From Pseudomonadota bacterium (GTDB lineage Bacteria > Bdellovibrionota > Bacteriovoracia > Bacteriovoracales > Bacteriovoracaceae), in contig JAIYDC010000091.1 of the NCBI GenBank assembly GCA_027487685.1, positions 1-64,000 of the forward strand: DNA of 64,000 bases, written 5' to 3'. Made by a program: the position numbers and the translations under genes. Every line of letters starts with the position of its first letter. Position 1 is the stretch's first letter. The notes beneath the pieces are model-generated. The model searched no databases. It was not told the origin of the DNA and was given only the letters and a program-made list of their open reading frames with translations. Below, piece after piece: positions 7,932-17,120 of the stretch.

Positions 7932-8489
7932 TTATTGCGGTTTTAGGAGCCTTAAGTAATCCCTGATCGCCTTTAACTCAGTTTGTGTTAGCCTGGGTCC
8001 CGTAGGAGGCATATTGCCGCTTTCTGCTTCAAGATAGAGATCAATCTCTTCCGGTTCCTGGTTCTTCACCATCCGCTTGAGACGTTCCTCATCGCTGAAG
8101 CCTTTGTGACAAGAGACACAGCGGTTAGCGAGGATGGTCTTACCTGAGACCACTGGTGCCGCTTGCTTAAGGTCCGAGAGGTAGGTCCGGAGCGCCTCAA
8201 GTTCCTCTGTTGTGAGTGCTGGTCCCGAAGGCGGCATAGTACCTTCTTTGGAGACTATAAAGATATTCGTCTCTTCAGGCTCCTTGTCTTTGACCATGCG
8301 CTTGAGTCTTTCCTCGTCCGAGAAGCTTTTGTGGCAAGTCACGCACTTTGCCCCCAAGACATCCTTCCCGGCCAGGGCCTGCTGTCTTGCCTGGGCCGGT
8401 TCAGAGAAGCGAAGCTTTGAGCGATCACCGCATCCACCCAGTAAAAAGAGTGCGAGAACTAGAAGACCTAACGTGCTACGTTCCACCAT
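7932..8489 (-). CDS. Di-haem cytochrome c lipoprotein with tandem repeated domain
   Basis: A 185-residue protein with a lipoprotein signal (LFLLGGC, lipidated Cys at residue 20). The mature part is two copies of a mini cytochrome domain. Each has a CxxCH haem site (CVTCHKSFSDEERLKRMVK and CVSCHKGFSDEERLKRMVK) and a distal Met in the motif MPPSGP/MPPTGP followed by LT-TEL-ALR-YL. It is probably an outer- or inner-membrane-attached electron carrier in the periplasm. The start overlaps the end of the upstream PLP-enzyme gene by 22 bp, implying co-transcription. A short relic of a further copy of its 3' end lies at 6889-6945. Confidence 0.85.
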   Translation of the reverse strand: MVERSTLGLLVLALFLLGGCGDRSKLRFSEPAQARQQALAGKDVLGAKCVTCHKSFSDEERLKRMVKDKEPEETNIFIVSKEGTMPPSGPALTTEELEALRTYLSDLKQAAPVVSGKTILANRCVSCHKGFSDEERLKRMVKNQEPEEIDLYLEAESGNMPPTGPRLTQTELKAIRDYLRLLKPQ

Positions 8490-9265
8490 ACATCCCCCGT
8501 TTGACCGTGTTGTTTAATGAAGCTCCAGAGCTTGGCATCGTAATAAAGATTGGAAGGAATCGCGGGCGGCTCAGGTGCCGCATCCCTAAAGGGAACCGGC
8601 GCCTCGAAGAGCTCCACCCTCGGATCGGCCATGACCGCTTTAAGGCGCTGGTCCTCTTGGGTGAGAATCCGAACGTTGACACACCTGAGCTTGACCTCTG
8701 GCGGGAGAACCGTCAGGAGGGTTCTTGCGAGTGTGCCACTACCGACAGGCATCCACATGGTACGAATCGGGCCACAGCGGTGCTCGATGTGCTTCAGGGC
8801 CTTCCGGAATTCGATGGCCAGGTAGTTGCGAAACACCGGGCAATCAAAGCCCAAAGGAATTTTAAGGGTTTTCTCATCCTGAAGCAGGAGGGTTTGCGCC
8901 TCAGCTTCCGCTAGGTCTTCAGTCATGATGAGTTTTGCGCCGTACTCCCTGGCCGTTAGGGAGAAGGGGTGGAAGGCGTATTCAGCGCACCTCTGGTCGC
9001 GCTCGCAAACGATGATGCACTCGACTTTCAGGGACTGGCATACCGAGGCAAGTGCGACCTGAGCGAAACCTGAAAAAGGGCTGGCATAAACGAAGCGCTT
9101 ATAACCTTTGCGGATCATGTCTCTAATGTAGGGGCCGGCCGCACGTTGCTTTGTTCCGCCTGGGAGGAGGTCATCACGAACCACATAAGTCTCCTTCTGT
9201 TCATATTTCAGAACACTCAGGACAGGACGGGGAGAGAGTTCTACGGGCTCTTGGAGTAAAAGCAT
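8468..9265 (-). CDS. PLP-dependent enzyme of the cysteine desulfhydrase/ACC deaminase group
   Basis: A 265-residue fold-type II PLP enzyme. The N-terminal segment VVRDDLLPGGTKQRAA carries the PLP-binding Lys (GGTKQR), and the phosphate/substrate loop looks like YASPFSGFAQVALA. The segment MPVGSGTLARTLL fits the second glycine-rich loop. Relatives degrade D-cysteine or 1-aminocyclopropane-1-carboxylate, or act as tryptophan-synthase-beta-like lyases; the substrate cannot be told. ATG 9265 is preferred over GTG 9271 because GAGG lies five bases before it. It is divergent from the LysR regulator at 9355, which may control it. Confidence 0.7.
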   Translation of the reverse strand: MLLLQEPVELSPRPVLSVLKYEQKETYVVRDDLLPGGTKQRAAGPYIRDMIRKGYKRFVYASPFSGFAQVALASVCQSLKVECIIVCERDQRCAEYAFHPFSLTAREYGAKLIMTEDLAEAEAQTLLLQDEKTLKIPLGFDCPVFRNYLAIEFRKALKHIEHRCGPIRTMWMPVGSGTLARTLLTVLPPEVKLRCVNVRILTQEDQRLKAVMADPRVELFEAPVPFRDAAPEPPAIPSNLYYDAKLWSFIKQHGQTGDVWWNVAR

Positions 9266-9354
9266 GGGCACCTCGCTTACTTACTGTATAGCGCGGTGGG
9301 CGAATATATGCTAATTATGATATTGAAACAGGTGTTTATAAAAAAGGAACAGTC

Positions 9355-10257
9355 ATGGACGTTCAGGATATTAAGCTCGCGGAAATTGACCTTTTCCTGG
9401 CGATTCTGAAGGTGAAATCTATCCGAGAGGTGGCTCGGCAGAAAAATTTACAGGCCGGTCAGGTGTCCAAATGGATCGCGGGTCTGGAACGTAAGGTGGG
9501 TGCCCCTCTCCTGAACCGCGCTGCAACTGGCGTCACACCTACGGCCCGGGCGCTGGAGCTTCTGCCTGTCTTTGAGCGGATGAGTGCACTCACAGAGACC
9601 ATCGCCGGTGAGGCGTCAGAAGACGAATCCAGAGTGATTTCGGTGGCCTCTTCGTCCTTCCTTTCGACCCACCTTGTGCCCATGGTCCTTGGCGCCCTTC
9701 CGGCCTACCGGTTTCGTGTCATTGACCTTCCGCCGACGAGTCTGGTGAACGCTGGTTTGCGTGGCGCCTTTAGCTACTGCTTTCATTCCCAGATCCTCGA
9801 ATGGCCCAAAACCTGGACCACGAAGGCGGCCGTGCCCTTGCGCTGGAACCTCTACGCTCGGAAAGGGCATCCGATTCTGTCCAACCCAACACTCAAGTCG
9901 ATTGTAAAGTACCCCTTCATTATCCCGATCTACTGGACGAGCGAAGGAACGCAGTTTGGAAATGACCAGTGCCCAGTTCCGCTCTCTAAACGGATCCGAG
10001 GCCATGAAACCGCGACCGCCCAGAGTGCGGCCCAGATCGCGAAGGTCACTGATCAAGTGACGTTTCTTCCTGAGGTGGTGGGGGAAAGTGCTGGGCTCTC
10101 ACGTGTGGCCGCCCCCTGGAAGCAGGTGGAGACCATGCTCTTCCTGACTGTGAAGAATTCAACGGTAAAGCAGAACGACTTCAAACGCCTGCTCGAGGCC
10201 TGCTCCGGGGTGTTTCAGGGCAGTTCGACGAAGGCCGCATCGAGGTCGAAGTCGTAG
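9355..10257 (+). CDS. LysR-family transcriptional regulator
   Basis: A 300-residue protein with an N-terminal winged helix-turn-helix (about residues 9-68: FLAILKVKSIREVARQKNLQ through LNRAATGVTPTARALELLP), the usual LysR pattern. The rest fits a type 2 periplasmic-binding-like effector domain. RBS AAGGAAC precedes the ATG. It lies divergent from the PLP enzyme with a 90-bp gap, the classical arrangement of a LysR regulator and its target. Its last 43 bp overlap the convergent exported-protein gene. Confidence 0.85.
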   Translation: MDVQDIKLAEIDLFLAILKVKSIREVARQKNLQAGQVSKWIAGLERKVGAPLLNRAATGVTPTARALELLPVFERMSALTETIAGEASEDESRVISVASSSFLSTHLVPMVLGALPAYRFRVIDLPPTSLVNAGLRGAFSYCFHSQILEWPKTWTTKAAVPLRWNLYARKGHPILSNPTLKSIVKYPFIIPIYWTSEGTQFGNDQCPVPLSKRIRGHETATAQSAAQIAKVTDQVTFLPEVVGESAGLSRVAAPWKQVETMLFLTVKNSTVKQNDFKRLLEACSGVFQGSSTKAASRSKS

Positions 10258-11681
10258 AGTGTCCCACCAACCCCGAGTGAGCGTCCCTTGACGAACACGA
10301 AGTAGAGCACTGTCTTACCATTCACTGTCGCAAGCGTCGGTTCACCGACACCAAAGATCTTCTCCAGGCCTAGCTCTCCGGAGCGCAGAACGATGACTTG
10401 CGGGCCCCAGGAAGTATTCCGCTCAAATGGTCCACCGAGGTATTCGTGGTACACCACTGTGGTATTGCGGTTAAGGTAGAGGCGCTTCCCCGTAAAGAAG
10501 GGTTGAGATTCATCCGCCTTGGTATTGATCCGAGACGGGAGATTCAAAGTCTGCCACTTTCCTTTCGGGTATACTCCAGATGTCAGCACATGGACCGCGA
10601 GGTTGTGCGTAACCTGCTCATCGTCGGTCCAGATGGATCGAACTAAGCCGGCGTCGTCAGCGTAGAGGTGCGGGTTACCTTGAACTCCTGCGTGAGAAGA
10701 GAACGACACAGGAGCAATTTTCGGTTGAATCGCTTTGAAAAAGCCGTCCTCGTTGTAGGTCACATTACCAAGGTTCTTACTCCGACCTGGGATGAGTGAC
10801 CCATAGTAGATGTCCTGAGATCCATCACCACCAAGATTATTGAAGTAGTTGGACCAAGCGACTGCAAAATTTAACGTGTTGTTGGGACCTTTAACAAACG
10901 AAAGACCGAAGGGACCGTTGGTTCCCCTGGCGTCGTTAAAGGCGACCTTAAATGGTTGACGGAATGAGCCGTCAGGCTGGCGCTTGAAACCGTAGAAAAC
11001 CGTGGGGAAAATAGGAATCTTATTCGCCACCCCTGGGATGACCAGGTTTAAGTGGGTGAGTTTTCCGTCACTGATGGCGCCGGTGGGGAAGCCTGGTCGA
11101 GTCGGTGCCTTGTACGGTCCGATAGTGTCGAAGACCCAGTTGCTGTTGTCTTTCGTCCCACAGTTGGCGATGTCAAACATCGACCAGTCAGGGCCGGAAC
11201 AAATCTGGCCGTGGTAGGCAATGCCACTAAAATAAAGAGGTGCATATTGGATGAAGAGATACTCTCCATCAGGTGAAATGGTAATTCCGTCCTCATAGCC
11301 CTCGGTGTTGACGTCACCTTCGACTGCCATGGGCTGGCCCGCACCTTTGAGGACGTCATTAAGGACGAGTGCCTTCCTCGACACCGTTGCCGTTGGAGTG
11401 CTCACCGTGATGGGGTAGACGCCAGTTGAATCTGGCGTAACGATGAAGGTGTAGTTACCGTCCCTGTGATTCTTGACCGGAGTCACTTTACCCTTTGGAA
11501 TATCCAAGCGCAGCTTCGCCGCTCGGTCGGGTGCTCCCGCTTTTGTAACCCTCACCTTAACATGAACTGGATCCGGCCCCGCTGCGTGAATGCGTCTGAA
11601 AGTGAGCTCGATTTCAGGTGAGGAGGCCAGGGCAGTAAGAGTGGCGGTCAGGGCCCCGAATGAAGAGATTATATTTTTCAT
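10215..11681 (-). CDS. Large exported protein of unknown function
   Basis: 488 residues from the second Met of the frame (MKNIISSFGALTATLTALAS), chosen because it starts a signal peptide directly. After an Ig-like region (about residues 20-115, with an EIELTFRR-type strand and TFIVTPDSTGVYPITVSTP), the body has WD/propeller-like stretches such as EGYEDGITISPDGEYLFIQY and GNPHLYADDAGLVRSIWTDD. It may be a carbohydrate- or envelope-associated propeller. No catalytic motif is recognised. The coding end overlaps the LysR gene. Confidence 0.65.
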   Translation of the reverse strand: MKNIISSFGALTATLTALASSPEIELTFRRIHAAGPDPVHVKVRVTKAGAPDRAAKLRLDIPKGKVTPVKNHRDGNYTFIVTPDSTGVYPITVSTPTATVSRKALVLNDVLKGAGQPMAVEGDVNTEGYEDGITISPDGEYLFIQYAPLYFSGIAYHGQICSGPDWSMFDIANCGTKDNSNWVFDTIGPYKAPTRPGFPTGAISDGKLTHLNLVIPGVANKIPIFPTVFYGFKRQPDGSFRQPFKVAFNDARGTNGPFGLSFVKGPNNTLNFAVAWSNYFNNLGGDGSQDIYYGSLIPGRSKNLGNVTYNEDGFFKAIQPKIAPVSFSSHAGVQGNPHLYADDAGLVRSIWTDDEQVTHNLAVHVLTSGVYPKGKWQTLNLPSRINTKADESQPFFTGKRLYLNRNTTVVYHEYLGGPFERNTSWGPQVIVLRSGELGLEKIFGVGEPTLATVNGKTVLYFVFVKGRSLGVGGTLYDFDLDAAFVELP

Positions 11682-11928
11682 GGGACCATTATCGAACAAT
11701 CGAGGCGGATTCTTGAGTGTTTTGGTCGCTTCGGGAACCTCATCTCTAAGCCATTGATGTTAGATGTATTACCGGAAGGCTCACTTCCAACGGGCGAAAG
11801 TGACTGCCTTGCTTCTGGGGCAGAACCGATTGTTTTAGTCGGGCGTAATTTCGTACTCCTCCTATAGGCAACGGCCCTCATACTGTATTACCGTTTAATT
11901 TTGATCTTATTTTGAATGAGGAAGAACC

Positions 11929-13404
11929 ATGACGGTGATGATTCCAGAGAATGTAATTTCGTGCTCCAATTTTATCAACGGTGCTTGGCTCAAAGGCACC
12001 GACGGTCACCTCGCTGTGGCCTCGCCCTATACCGGTCAGAAGATCGGCGAAGTTTCCCTCCCGTCTTCGGGCCAGATCCGTGAGGCGCTCATTGCCGCCC
12101 AGTCCGCTCAGGTCGAGTGGGGCCGAACTCCGCTTAAGGAGCGCGCTCGGGTGCTGTTTAACTTCCGGAATATCCTCCTAAGGGATATCGATCGGATCGC
12201 GCACTTGAAGTCGGCCGAGTCCGGTAAGACCTTTGAGGAAGGGAAGGCAGGTCTTATGAAGGGGATTGAGGTCCTCGAGTATGCTCTTTCGCTCCAGAAT
12301 AGTGACACCGGTGGAAAGCTCGAGGTCTCCCGCGGTGTTTTCTGTGAATACCGCCGAATGCCTTTGGGTGTAGTCGTCAACATTACGCCTTTTAACTTCC
12401 CGGCGATGGTTCCTCTTTGGACGATTCCGATAGCTCTGGGGCTGGGGAATGCCTACGTTTGGAAGCCGTCGGAGAAGACTCCACTGACCTCAATTGAAAT
12501 CGTCAATGCTCTCGCGGAAGCAGGTCTCCCCAAAGGCCTTATGACCGTCCTTCACGGAGGATCCGAAACCGTGAACCAGATCATCGAGGCCCCCGAAGTC
12601 CGAGCGGTAGGTTTTGTTGGTTCCACTAAAATCGCGCGGCTTGTTTACACTAAGGCCACCGCACTTGGTAAGCGTGCTCTTTGCTTGGGTGGAGCAAAGA
12701 ACCACATCGTGCTTCTTCCTGATGCAACTCCAGAGCTCGCCGGAATCGGTATCTCTGATTCTTTCACCGGCTGCGCGGGCCAGCGCTGCATGGCCGCTTC
12801 TGTCCTTCTAGCGGTAGGCAACGTCGACGCGCACATCGGAAAAATTATTGAGAGGGCCTCGTCGCTTAAACTTGGTAAAGATATGGGAGCACTCATCACC
12901 CGGGCCCAGCGAGATTTCCTGGTAGAGGCCATCAATCGCGCGGAAAAGAGTGGGGCCAAGATCCTCCTCGATGGCCGTCGGGAAAAGGCACCTCCAGGCT
13001 TCGAGGGCGGCTATTGGCTTGGCCCCACGATCCTCGATCATGTGGAACCGGGCTCCGAGGCCCAGGCAACGGAACTCTTTGGCCCTGTTCTCTCCATCGT
13101 GCGCTGTAAAGATATCACTCATGCGCTCTCTATTCAGAATACTTCCGAGTACGGGAATGCCTGTTCGGTCTTCACTAACTCTGGTGCCCTCGCCGAGCGC
13201 GTGATCGCCGGTGCCAAGGCCGGCATGGTGGGTGTGAATGTGGGTGTCCCTGTACCACGAGAGCCGTTCTCATTTGGCGGAGTTGCCGCCTCCAAGTTTG
13301 GTCACGGTGATATCACGGGGGATCACGCACTGGATTTTTGGTCCGACGTGCGAAAGATCACTGTGAAATGGGAAAAGCAAAACGATTCGAACTGGATGTC
13401 CTAA
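11929..13404 (+). CDS. mmsA: Methylmalonate/malonate-semialdehyde dehydrogenase
   Basis: A 491-residue CoA-acylating aldehyde dehydrogenase of the MmsA family. Typical marks are NITPFNFPAMVPLWTIPIAL, the NAD site KPSEKTPLT, VGFVGSTKIA, and the nucleophile Cys in FTGCAGQRCMAAS. MmsA oxidises (methyl)malonate semialdehyde to propionyl- or acetyl-CoA and CO2. It is the first gene of a five-gene operon (11 bp to the next gene) whose others convert uracil via UMP to a three-carbon product. A malonate-semialdehyde role therefore fits: it would feed the carbon of uracil into acetyl-CoA (inference). RBS GAGGAAG precedes the ATG. Confidence 0.88.
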   Translation: MTVMIPENVISCSNFINGAWLKGTDGHLAVASPYTGQKIGEVSLPSSGQIREALIAAQSAQVEWGRTPLKERARVLFNFRNILLRDIDRIAHLKSAESGKTFEEGKAGLMKGIEVLEYALSLQNSDTGGKLEVSRGVFCEYRRMPLGVVVNITPFNFPAMVPLWTIPIALGLGNAYVWKPSEKTPLTSIEIVNALAEAGLPKGLMTVLHGGSETVNQIIEAPEVRAVGFVGSTKIARLVYTKATALGKRALCLGGAKNHIVLLPDATPELAGIGISDSFTGCAGQRCMAASVLLAVGNVDAHIGKIIERASSLKLGKDMGALITRAQRDFLVEAINRAEKSGAKILLDGRREKAPPGFEGGYWLGPTILDHVEPGSEAQATELFGPVLSIVRCKDITHALSIQNTSEYGNACSVFTNSGALAERVIAGAKAGMVGVNVGVPVPREPFSFGGVAASKFGHGDITGDHALDFWSDVRKITVKWEKQNDSNWMS

Positions 13405-13414
13405 GGAGGGCAAG

Positions 13415-14668
13415 ATGCAAAACGGTGAACGGAAGGACCACGTTGTCCTCGCGACCCACGCCAATTTCAAGTATCCCGAGTCCCTCGCCCTGGATTGGGG
13501 AAACTCCGATCCTTTAAAGCGGGGAGCTGTGGTGGCCTCTCAGACTAACCCTCGCGCGCGGAATGCGATCGGGACCCATTCTGGATCCTATTCGGTGTAC
13601 CGAGCACTTTCGATCGCCAGCGGGAAGTACCTCTCGTCCCATCGGCCCGATCTAAATAATACTCATTCTCCCGTACAGATCGGTCCTTTCCCGGCCTGGT
13701 TCGATCAAACCAAAATCGTCTCCCTCGACCCCTGGGGCCTGGATCCCCAAAAGCACTTCAGTTCCCTCTACGAGCGCGGCTATGATATTCGTCCTTCCAT
13801 CGCCGTAACCCAAGCGCACTTGCAAATCCCTGAGATCCAGGAAGCGATCCGTGCAGGACGACTTAAGACCGACGGCAAAATCATCAAAGACAACATGGAC
13901 GTGAAGGTCACGAAGGTAGCGATCGAACCTGTCTGGTTTCTTCCGGGCATGGCCAAGCGGCTGAACGTCGAAGAGGGAGTTCTGCGGCGGATTCTATTTC
14001 AAGAGTCTGGCGGCATGTTCCCAGAGCTTATCACAAGGGCCGACCTTAAGGTCTGGCTTCCGCCTATTGGCTCGACGACAGTCTATATCTTCGGGGACCC
14101 CAAAGATCTCGCCAATCCCGCCATTGAACTCTCCTGCCGAGTCCATGATGAGTGCAACGGCTCGGACGTTTTCGGCTCAGACATCTGCACCTGCAGGCCC
14201 TATCTCATGTACGGAATCGAACATGCTGCTGAGACGGCGCAGAAGGGCGGCGTCGGGCTCATCGCTTATTACCGGAAGGAAGGCCGTGCTCTGGGTGAGG
14301 TGACGAAGTTTCTCGTGTACAACGCTAGAAAACGGCAGGAGGGTGGTGACTCAGCCGCTACGTATTTTAAGCGCACCGAGTGCGTCGCTGGCGTCGAGGA
14401 CGCGCGCTTTCAGGAGTTCATGCCAGACGTGCTTCACCTCTTCGGCATTCAGAAGATTCATAATCTTCATTCCATGTCCAATATGAAGTACGACGCTATC
14501 GTCGGGAGCGGCATCGAAGTCGTCAACCGTGTCTCCATTCCGGCCGAGTTGATTCCGGCAGACGCGCAAGTGGAGATGGAGGCGAAGAAAGCTGCGGGCT
14601 ACTTCACCGAGGGCGCCGTGAAGACGGGGGACGACCTTAAAAAAATTAAGGGGAGAGACATCACGTGA
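13415..14668 (+). CDS. Urc1-like GTP cyclohydrolase II homologue (uracil catabolism)
   Basis: 417 residues, longer than riboflavin-pathway RibA because of an N-terminal extension of about 200 residues. The C-terminal half is a GTP cyclohydrolase II domain: RVHDECNGSDVFGSDICTC supplies the three zinc cysteines, and YYRKEGRALG is the catalytic Arg region. The partner genes are Urc4 (DUF1688), Upp and Udk rather than riboflavin genes, which identifies the Urc1 branch. In the yeast URC pathway this branch opens the pyrimidine ring of a uracil nucleotide. RBS AAGGAGG precedes the ATG. The end overlaps urc4 by a GTGA junction. Confidence 0.85.
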   Translation: MQNGERKDHVVLATHANFKYPESLALDWGNSDPLKRGAVVASQTNPRARNAIGTHSGSYSVYRALSIASGKYLSSHRPDLNNTHSPVQIGPFPAWFDQTKIVSLDPWGLDPQKHFSSLYERGYDIRPSIAVTQAHLQIPEIQEAIRAGRLKTDGKIIKDNMDVKVTKVAIEPVWFLPGMAKRLNVEEGVLRRILFQESGGMFPELITRADLKVWLPPIGSTTVYIFGDPKDLANPAIELSCRVHDECNGSDVFGSDICTCRPYLMYGIEHAAETAQKGGVGLIAYYRKEGRALGEVTKFLVYNARKRQEGGDSAATYFKRTECVAGVEDARFQEFMPDVLHLFGIQKIHNLHSMSNMKYDAIVGSGIEVVNRVSIPAELIPADAQVEMEAKKAAGYFTEGAVKTGDDLKKIKGRDIT

Positions 14669-15846
14669 GTACCATCGATACTATTTTTTCACCGGCATTC
14701 GTCAGAACCGGAGCGAAGACGATCTTCGAGGAGACTCGCGCTGGCAACACGCATTTCCACTACCACGAAGCGAAACTCCCCGGTACGGTAGACTTCGTGA
14801 TGCAGACGATCCGCGAAAACTACCCGGACTTAAATATCCCCTTTCACTCCCGATGGGGCCACTTTAGGCCAGGGAACGTCGACCGTTCACTCTGGCTCAA
14901 GGCCCGCATAAAAGATCTTGATCCTCTCGAGCAGGCGCGCATCAAGTGGGATCTGGTGATTCCTTCGGTCCTCCTTGACGCCGGTGCCGGCCCCTCCTGG
15001 AAGTTTCGGGAAAAAGAAACATCCCGTGAGTACACGCGCTCAGAAGGTCTTGGCGTGGCGAGTTTTCACCTCTTCCTCTCCGGGGCCTTTGCCAGTGATG
15101 GAAAATCCCTTCGGTCAGATGCCCAAGGCTTAAACAGGGTCACGCCGAAGCTCATCGAAGAGGCCTTTCAGGTCACTCCGCTCAACCCTCTGGTGGGAGT
15201 CGAGGGCCGGGCGATGTTGCTCCGAAACCTTGGGAGCGCTCTAGAGAATAAGGTATTTTTCACTGATGGCCGCCCCGGTAACCTCATCGATTATCTCGTC
15301 GGGCGTTTCGGAAAAACCATACCTGCCACTGGACTCCTGCGGGCCGTTCTCGATGCGCTTGGGCCCATCTGGCCAGGTCGGGAGTCCATGGATGGCGTGA
15401 ACCTCGGGGATGCCTGGCGGCACTCACGCTATGGGCTCATCGCTTTCCACAAGCTCTCTCAATGGATGACCTATTCCCTCGTGGAGCCACTTCTTGAAGC
15501 CGGCCTTTCAGTGACCGGGGTTGAAGAACTCACGGGGCTTCCCGAGTATCGAAACGGAGGCCTTCTCCTTGATACAGAAGTCCTGACCTTTAAGAACCGG
15601 CGGGATGGTGAACTAACATGGGGAGCAGAGAGTGACCTCATTATCGAATGGCGTGCGCTGACGGTGCATCTTCTGGACACGATGGGGGCCGAGATTCAGC
15701 GCCGGCTAGGAAAGACACCCCAGGATTTTCCACTGGCCAAGGTCCTCGAGGGAGGAACCTGGTGGGCGGGCCGAAAGATCGCGGCCACCCTGCGGGCCGG
15801 CGGAGTTCCTCCGCTCAATATTAAAAGTGATGGAACGGTATTTTAG
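14665..15846 (+). CDS. Urc4-like DUF1688 protein (uracil catabolism)
   Basis: A 393-residue cytoplasmic protein of the DUF1688 family. It starts at GTG 14665, overlapping the stop of the urc1-like gene, and has the family segments RWGHFRPGNVDRSLWLK, WDLVIPSVLLDAGAGPSWKF and YTRSEGLGVASF. In Lachancea kluyveri URC4 is required, together with URC1 and uracil phosphoribosyltransferase, for breakdown of uracil to urea and a C3 acid. Its exact chemistry is not settled in what I know. Co-operon placement with upp and the Urc1-like gene is the strongest support. Confidence 0.87.
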   Translation: MSTIDTIFSPAFVRTGAKTIFEETRAGNTHFHYHEAKLPGTVDFVMQTIRENYPDLNIPFHSRWGHFRPGNVDRSLWLKARIKDLDPLEQARIKWDLVIPSVLLDAGAGPSWKFREKETSREYTRSEGLGVASFHLFLSGAFASDGKSLRSDAQGLNRVTPKLIEEAFQVTPLNPLVGVEGRAMLLRNLGSALENKVFFTDGRPGNLIDYLVGRFGKTIPATGLLRAVLDALGPIWPGRESMDGVNLGDAWRHSRYGLIAFHKLSQWMTYSLVEPLLEAGLSVTGVEELTGLPEYRNGGLLLDTEVLTFKNRRDGELTWGAESDLIIEWRALTVHLLDTMGAEIQRRLGKTPQDFPLAKVLEGGTWWAGRKIAATLRAGGVPPLNIKSDGTVF

Positions 15847-15856
15847 AGGAGAACGT

Positions 15857-16489
15857 ATGCATAAGAACCTGGTTGAATTGAACCATCCGCTCCTCAGGCA
15901 CAAGCTTGGGCACCTGCGCGACAAGAACACCAACTCCGCTGATTTTCGAAATCTCATGACTGAAATTTCAAAACTCCTCGCCTACGAGGCCCTGCGCGAC
16001 TGGACCGACCTCGGCACTGTTTCGGTGGAGACTCCCATCGCCCCAGCGAAAGTCGATCGCATCATCAACCCTCCGGTAGCGGTAGCGATCCTGCGCGCCG
16101 GTAACGGTATGCTCGATGGCGTTCTCTCGATGATTCCCATCGCCTCTACGGGATTCATCGGGATCTACCGCGATAAGTTCATCCAGAACACGGTGGAGTA
16201 CTACTTCAAGCTTCCGGCCGATGTGCAGGGTCGTCCCATCCTCATGTGCGACCCATTGATCGCCACCGCCGACACCATGATTGCGGCAGTTGACCGTGTA
16301 AAAAGTTACCACTGCGGGGCCGTCAAAGTTCTATCTGTACTTGCCAGTACCCATGCGTTAGAACGGCTGCAACATTTTCATCCTGACGTGAAGGTTTACG
16401 CTCTCTGTGTAGAAAAAGAAATGAGTGAAAATGGATACCTGATTCCAGGATTAGGTGACGCCGGTGACAGGCTTTATCAAACCAAATAA
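15857..16489 (+). CDS. upp: Uracil phosphoribosyltransferase
   Basis: 210 residues from ATG 15857, chosen because GAGGAGAACGT precedes it and it restores the normal Upp N-terminus (NLVELNHPLLRHKLGHLRDK). The PRPP loop is visible at MCDPLIATADTMIAAVDRVK and the uracil-contacting C-terminus as GLGDAGDRLYQTK. It makes UMP from uracil and PRPP. In this operon UMP production is probably the entry step of URC-type uracil degradation as well as salvage. It starts 10 bp after the Urc4-like gene and overlaps udk by 35 bp. Confidence 0.94.
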   Translation: MHKNLVELNHPLLRHKLGHLRDKNTNSADFRNLMTEISKLLAYEALRDWTDLGTVSVETPIAPAKVDRIINPPVAVAILRAGNGMLDGVLSMIPIASTGFIGIYRDKFIQNTVEYYFKLPADVQGRPILMCDPLIATADTMIAAVDRVKSYHCGAVKVLSVLASTHALERLQHFHPDVKVYALCVEKEMSENGYLIPGLGDAGDRLYQTK

Positions 16490-17099
16490 GACTTTTATTT
16501 TAGGTGTGGCCGGGGGCTCTGGCTCCGGCAAAACCTATTTTGCTCAGGCGCTTAAAGACGCTCTTGGTGACGATGCTACCATCGTCTACCAGGATAATTT
16601 CTACATCGATCAGTCCCACCGTTTTGACCACGACGGTGGTGCAGTTAACTTCGATCACCCGGATAGTCTTGAACTCTCACTCCTGGCCAAGTGCCTGGGT
16701 GAACTCCGTCAAGGCCAGGGGACGCGGATTCCGCGCTATGACTTTAAGACCCACCGGCGCGAGAGCGAGGAGCTCTACGTCGCTCCCACGGCCGTCGTCA
16801 TCGTCGATGGTATTTTGATATTTCATCCTGAATTCCTTCGGGCGCAGTTCGATGAGATGGTCTTTTTTGATCCCCCCGAGGAGCTGCGCTTTGAGCGTCG
16901 GCTCGAGCGGGACGTTAATGAACGAGGAAGAACGCCAGAGGGTGTACGGGCCCAGTTCATGAAGCAGGTCAAACCGATGCACGATCAGTTCGTGGGGCCC
17001 TCGAAGGCCTTTGCAGACGTCGTCGTCCGTGACCTTGGGGATTACCATGAGCACTTTGAGGCCTACCGGGACCGGTTGATGCGACTTGCGCGGAGGTAG
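16455..17099 (+). CDS. udk: Uridine kinase
   Basis: A 214-residue P-loop kinase starting at GTG 16455 (GTG 16464 is an alternative). The Walker A motif is GVAGGSGSGKT, followed by the family segments YQDNFYID, NFDHPDSLE, PRYDFKTHRR and VDGILIF. It phosphorylates uridine and cytidine to UMP/CMP. It is the last gene of the uracil operon and gives nucleosides a route into the same UMP pool as upp. The long overlap with upp suggests coupled translation. Confidence 0.93.
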   Translation: MTPVTGFIKPNKTFILGVAGGSGSGKTYFAQALKDALGDDATIVYQDNFYIDQSHRFDHDGGAVNFDHPDSLELSLLAKCLGELRQGQGTRIPRYDFKTHRRESEELYVAPTAVVIVDGILIFHPEFLRAQFDEMVFFDPPEELRFERRLERDVNERGRTPEGVRAQFMKQVKPMHDQFVGPSKAFADVVVRDLGDYHEHFEAYRDRLMRLARR

Positions 17100-17120
17100 A
17101 TCCTCTGACAAAATTGTTGC

